The position numbers and the translations under genes were made by a program. The notes beneath the pieces are model-generated. The model saw only the letters and a list, made by a program, of their open reading frames with translations. It was not told the DNA's origin and did not search any database. From Brachybacterium sp. UMB0905 (GTDB lineage Bacteria > Actinomycetota > Actinomycetes > Actinomycetales > Dermabacteraceae), in assembly GCF_002871795.1 (NCBI RefSeq), contig NZ_PNHL01000002.1, positions 259,961 through 323,960 on the forward strand: a DNA stretch of 64,000 bases, read 5' to 3'. Of this stretch, positions 62,992-64,000 are shown one piece after another (the stretch's first letter is position 1; each line of letters opens with the position of its first letter).

Positions 62992-63570
62992 ATGCCGCGC
63001 ATCGTCGCCGGAGAGCTGGGCGGACGCGTGATCCCCGCCCCGCCTGGAAAGGGCACCCGCCCCACGTCCGACAAGGTGCGTGAGGCCCTGTTCAACCGCC
63101 TCGACGGCTGGGATGCAGTGCGCGGCGCCCGTGTGCTGGACCTTTTCGCCGGCACCGGGGGATTGGCCTTCGAAGCGCTCTCGCGCGGGGCCGAGCATGC
63201 TCTCTTGGTGGAGCTACATGGGCCGACGGCGCGGCGCCTGCGGGAGACCGCCCGGACGCTCGGGGTCACCGCGCGCTGCGATATCCGGGCTGGTCGCGCG
63301 GCGAGTGTGGCGCAGACCCTGGCCGGGCACGACGCGACACTCGTGTTCCTTGACCCGCCGTATGACGTCACCACAGAGCAGGTCGAGGAGCTGCTCGTGG
63401 CACTGCGGCCCGCGCTCACCGATGAGGCGCTTGTGGTGATCGAACGCTCGGTCCGGTCGCGGCCCGTGACGTGGCCCGACGGCTGGGGCGATGACGGGAC
63501 GAAGAGCTACGGCGAGACCGTGCTGCAGTTCGGCGGGCCCGATGTGCGCGAGGGCGCGGGGGAGAGCTGA
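62992..63570 (+). CDS. rsmD: 16S rRNA (guanine-966-N2)-methyltransferase
   Basis: SAM-dependent rRNA methyltransferase of 192 residues. The N-terminus MPRIVAGELGGRVIPAPPG and RPTSDKVREALFN are typical, with the SAM motif LDLFAGTGGLAFEALSRGA and the catalytic LDPPY in place of the commoner NPPY. Starts one base after the recG stop. coaD, which often follows rsmD, does not appear. Confidence 0.94.
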   Translation: MPRIVAGELGGRVIPAPPGKGTRPTSDKVREALFNRLDGWDAVRGARVLDLFAGTGGLAFEALSRGAEHALLVELHGPTARRLRETARTLGVTARCDIRAGRAASVAQTLAGHDATLVFLDPPYDVTTEQVEELLVALRPALTDEALVVIERSVRSRPVTWPDGWGDDGTKSYGETVLQFGGPDVREGAGES

Positions 63571-63890
63571 GGGGCGGCGCAAGGGCGCGGGGGTGCGCTG
63601 AGGGGCGGCGCGGAGGCGTGGGGCTCGGGGGTGCGCTGAGGGCGGCGCGGGGGCGTGGGGCGAGCTCGGCGGTAGCGCGGAGGCGCTGGAAAGCTGAGGG
63701 CCCCCGTGGGCGCGCTGGCGAGAGCTGAGAGACAGCGCGGGGGTGCGGGGAGGACTGGGCAGTAGCGCGGAGGTGGGGGGCGCTGGCGAGAGCTGAGAGA
63801 CAGCCCGGGGCGTGGGGAGGTGCTGAGCGACAGCACGCTGCCGGGGCCGAAGAGCTGAATCGACCCGTCAATCTGTGGCGCCCTGGCGGG
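63571..63890. repeat. G-rich repeat tract after rsmD
   Basis: A purine-rich, non-coding tract. A perfect 25-nt repeat occurs at 63712-63736 and 63780-63804 (both contain GCGCTGGCGAGAGCTGAGAG), and GTAGCGCGGAGG occurs at 63672-63683 and 63762-63773. Many runs of four to six G could form G-quadruplexes. GCTGAG recurs every 30-50 bases. Confidence 0.7.
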
Positions 63891-64000
63891 CTAGTTGAAA
63901 TGCAGAATTTGCGACGGAGGCGCCCGGTATAGGGGCTCTTCGCAGATGAGGGTGTAGGTGGTCGCGGGGTGGGCGCGTCGGTGTGGGGGTAGAGGTCGAG
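63891..64000 (-). CDS. C-terminal end of an unidentified gene
   Basis: On the minus strand a frame enters from the window edge and ends at TAG (63893-63891) with ATTYTLICEEPLYRAPPSQ and then ILHFN. The composition and codon use look like real protein, but only about 36 codons are visible and the family is not recognised. Confidence 0.4.
   Translation of the reverse strand, partial: RPLPPHRRAHPATTYTLICEEPLYRAPPSQILHFN

Overview
The window is high-GC DNA with actinobacterial gene order and signals: ilvB-ilvN-ilvC behind a short leader peptide, an IclR-type regulator divergent from leuCD, the ddl / DUF3515 / thiL / rpmB / recG / rsmD neighbourhood, a C+ type L28 and many apparently leaderless promoters. 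I infer Micrococcales, perhaps a Brachybacterium-like member of Dermabacteraceae. That placement rests on gene content and no search was run.

Layout. 1-13.3 kb: three paralogous sodium:alanine (AGCS) symporter genes (the first cut by the window edge) surround ilvD, a vapBC toxin-antitoxin pair bounded by direct repeats, and a minus-strand oligopeptide ABC operon (oppB-oppC-fused oppDF-oppA). 13.3-18.0 kb: minus-strand nirB-nirD-cobA, the last being a uroporphyrinogen methyltransferase/CbiX-like chelatase fusion, so nitrite reduction sits with part of siroheme synthesis. 18.2-29.0 kb: branched-chain amino acid block with an attenuator and leader peptide, ilvB, ilvN, ilvC, a lipoprotein gene, serA, leuB, ilvE and cimA. 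With ilvD (2.4 kb) and leuCD (48.6 kb) this gives every step of valine and of isoleucine made through citramalate. The leucine branch lacks only leuA in this window.

29-38.5 kb is more variable: a secreted V8-like serine protease, an M20 hydrolase that has lost its N-terminus, a Ski2-like helicase, a DUF4333 lipoprotein, a likely frameshifted membrane gene, a PH-like membrane protein, a WXG100-type protein and its convergent partner, and a DNA-glycosylase-like protein. 38.6-44.8 kb looks like a sulfur module: a YeeE/YedE-type transporter with a CoA-disulfide-reductase/rhodanese fusion, divergent from a taurine/sulfonate-type ABC transporter. 44.8-52.0 kb holds an FAA-hydrolase-family enzyme, gltX, tRNA-Gln, two tRNA-Glu, ltbR-like regulator, leuC, leuD and murA.

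52-64 kb: a DUF2867-like protein, plsC, gpsA, ddl, DUF3515, thiL, a zinc alcohol dehydrogenase, a cmtR-cadD metal-resistance pair, decayed DNA containing a GNAT fragment, rpmB, recG, rsmD, a G-rich repeat tract and the end of an unidentified minus-strand gene.

No rRNA, CRISPR array, phage or intact insertion sequence was seen. I found no clearly undescribed system. The most unusual items are the WXG100 locus with its perfect palindrome, the sulfur module, the repeat-bounded vapBC, the gene-remnant junctions, and the density of promoters whose -10 element lies 6-7 nt before the start codon.
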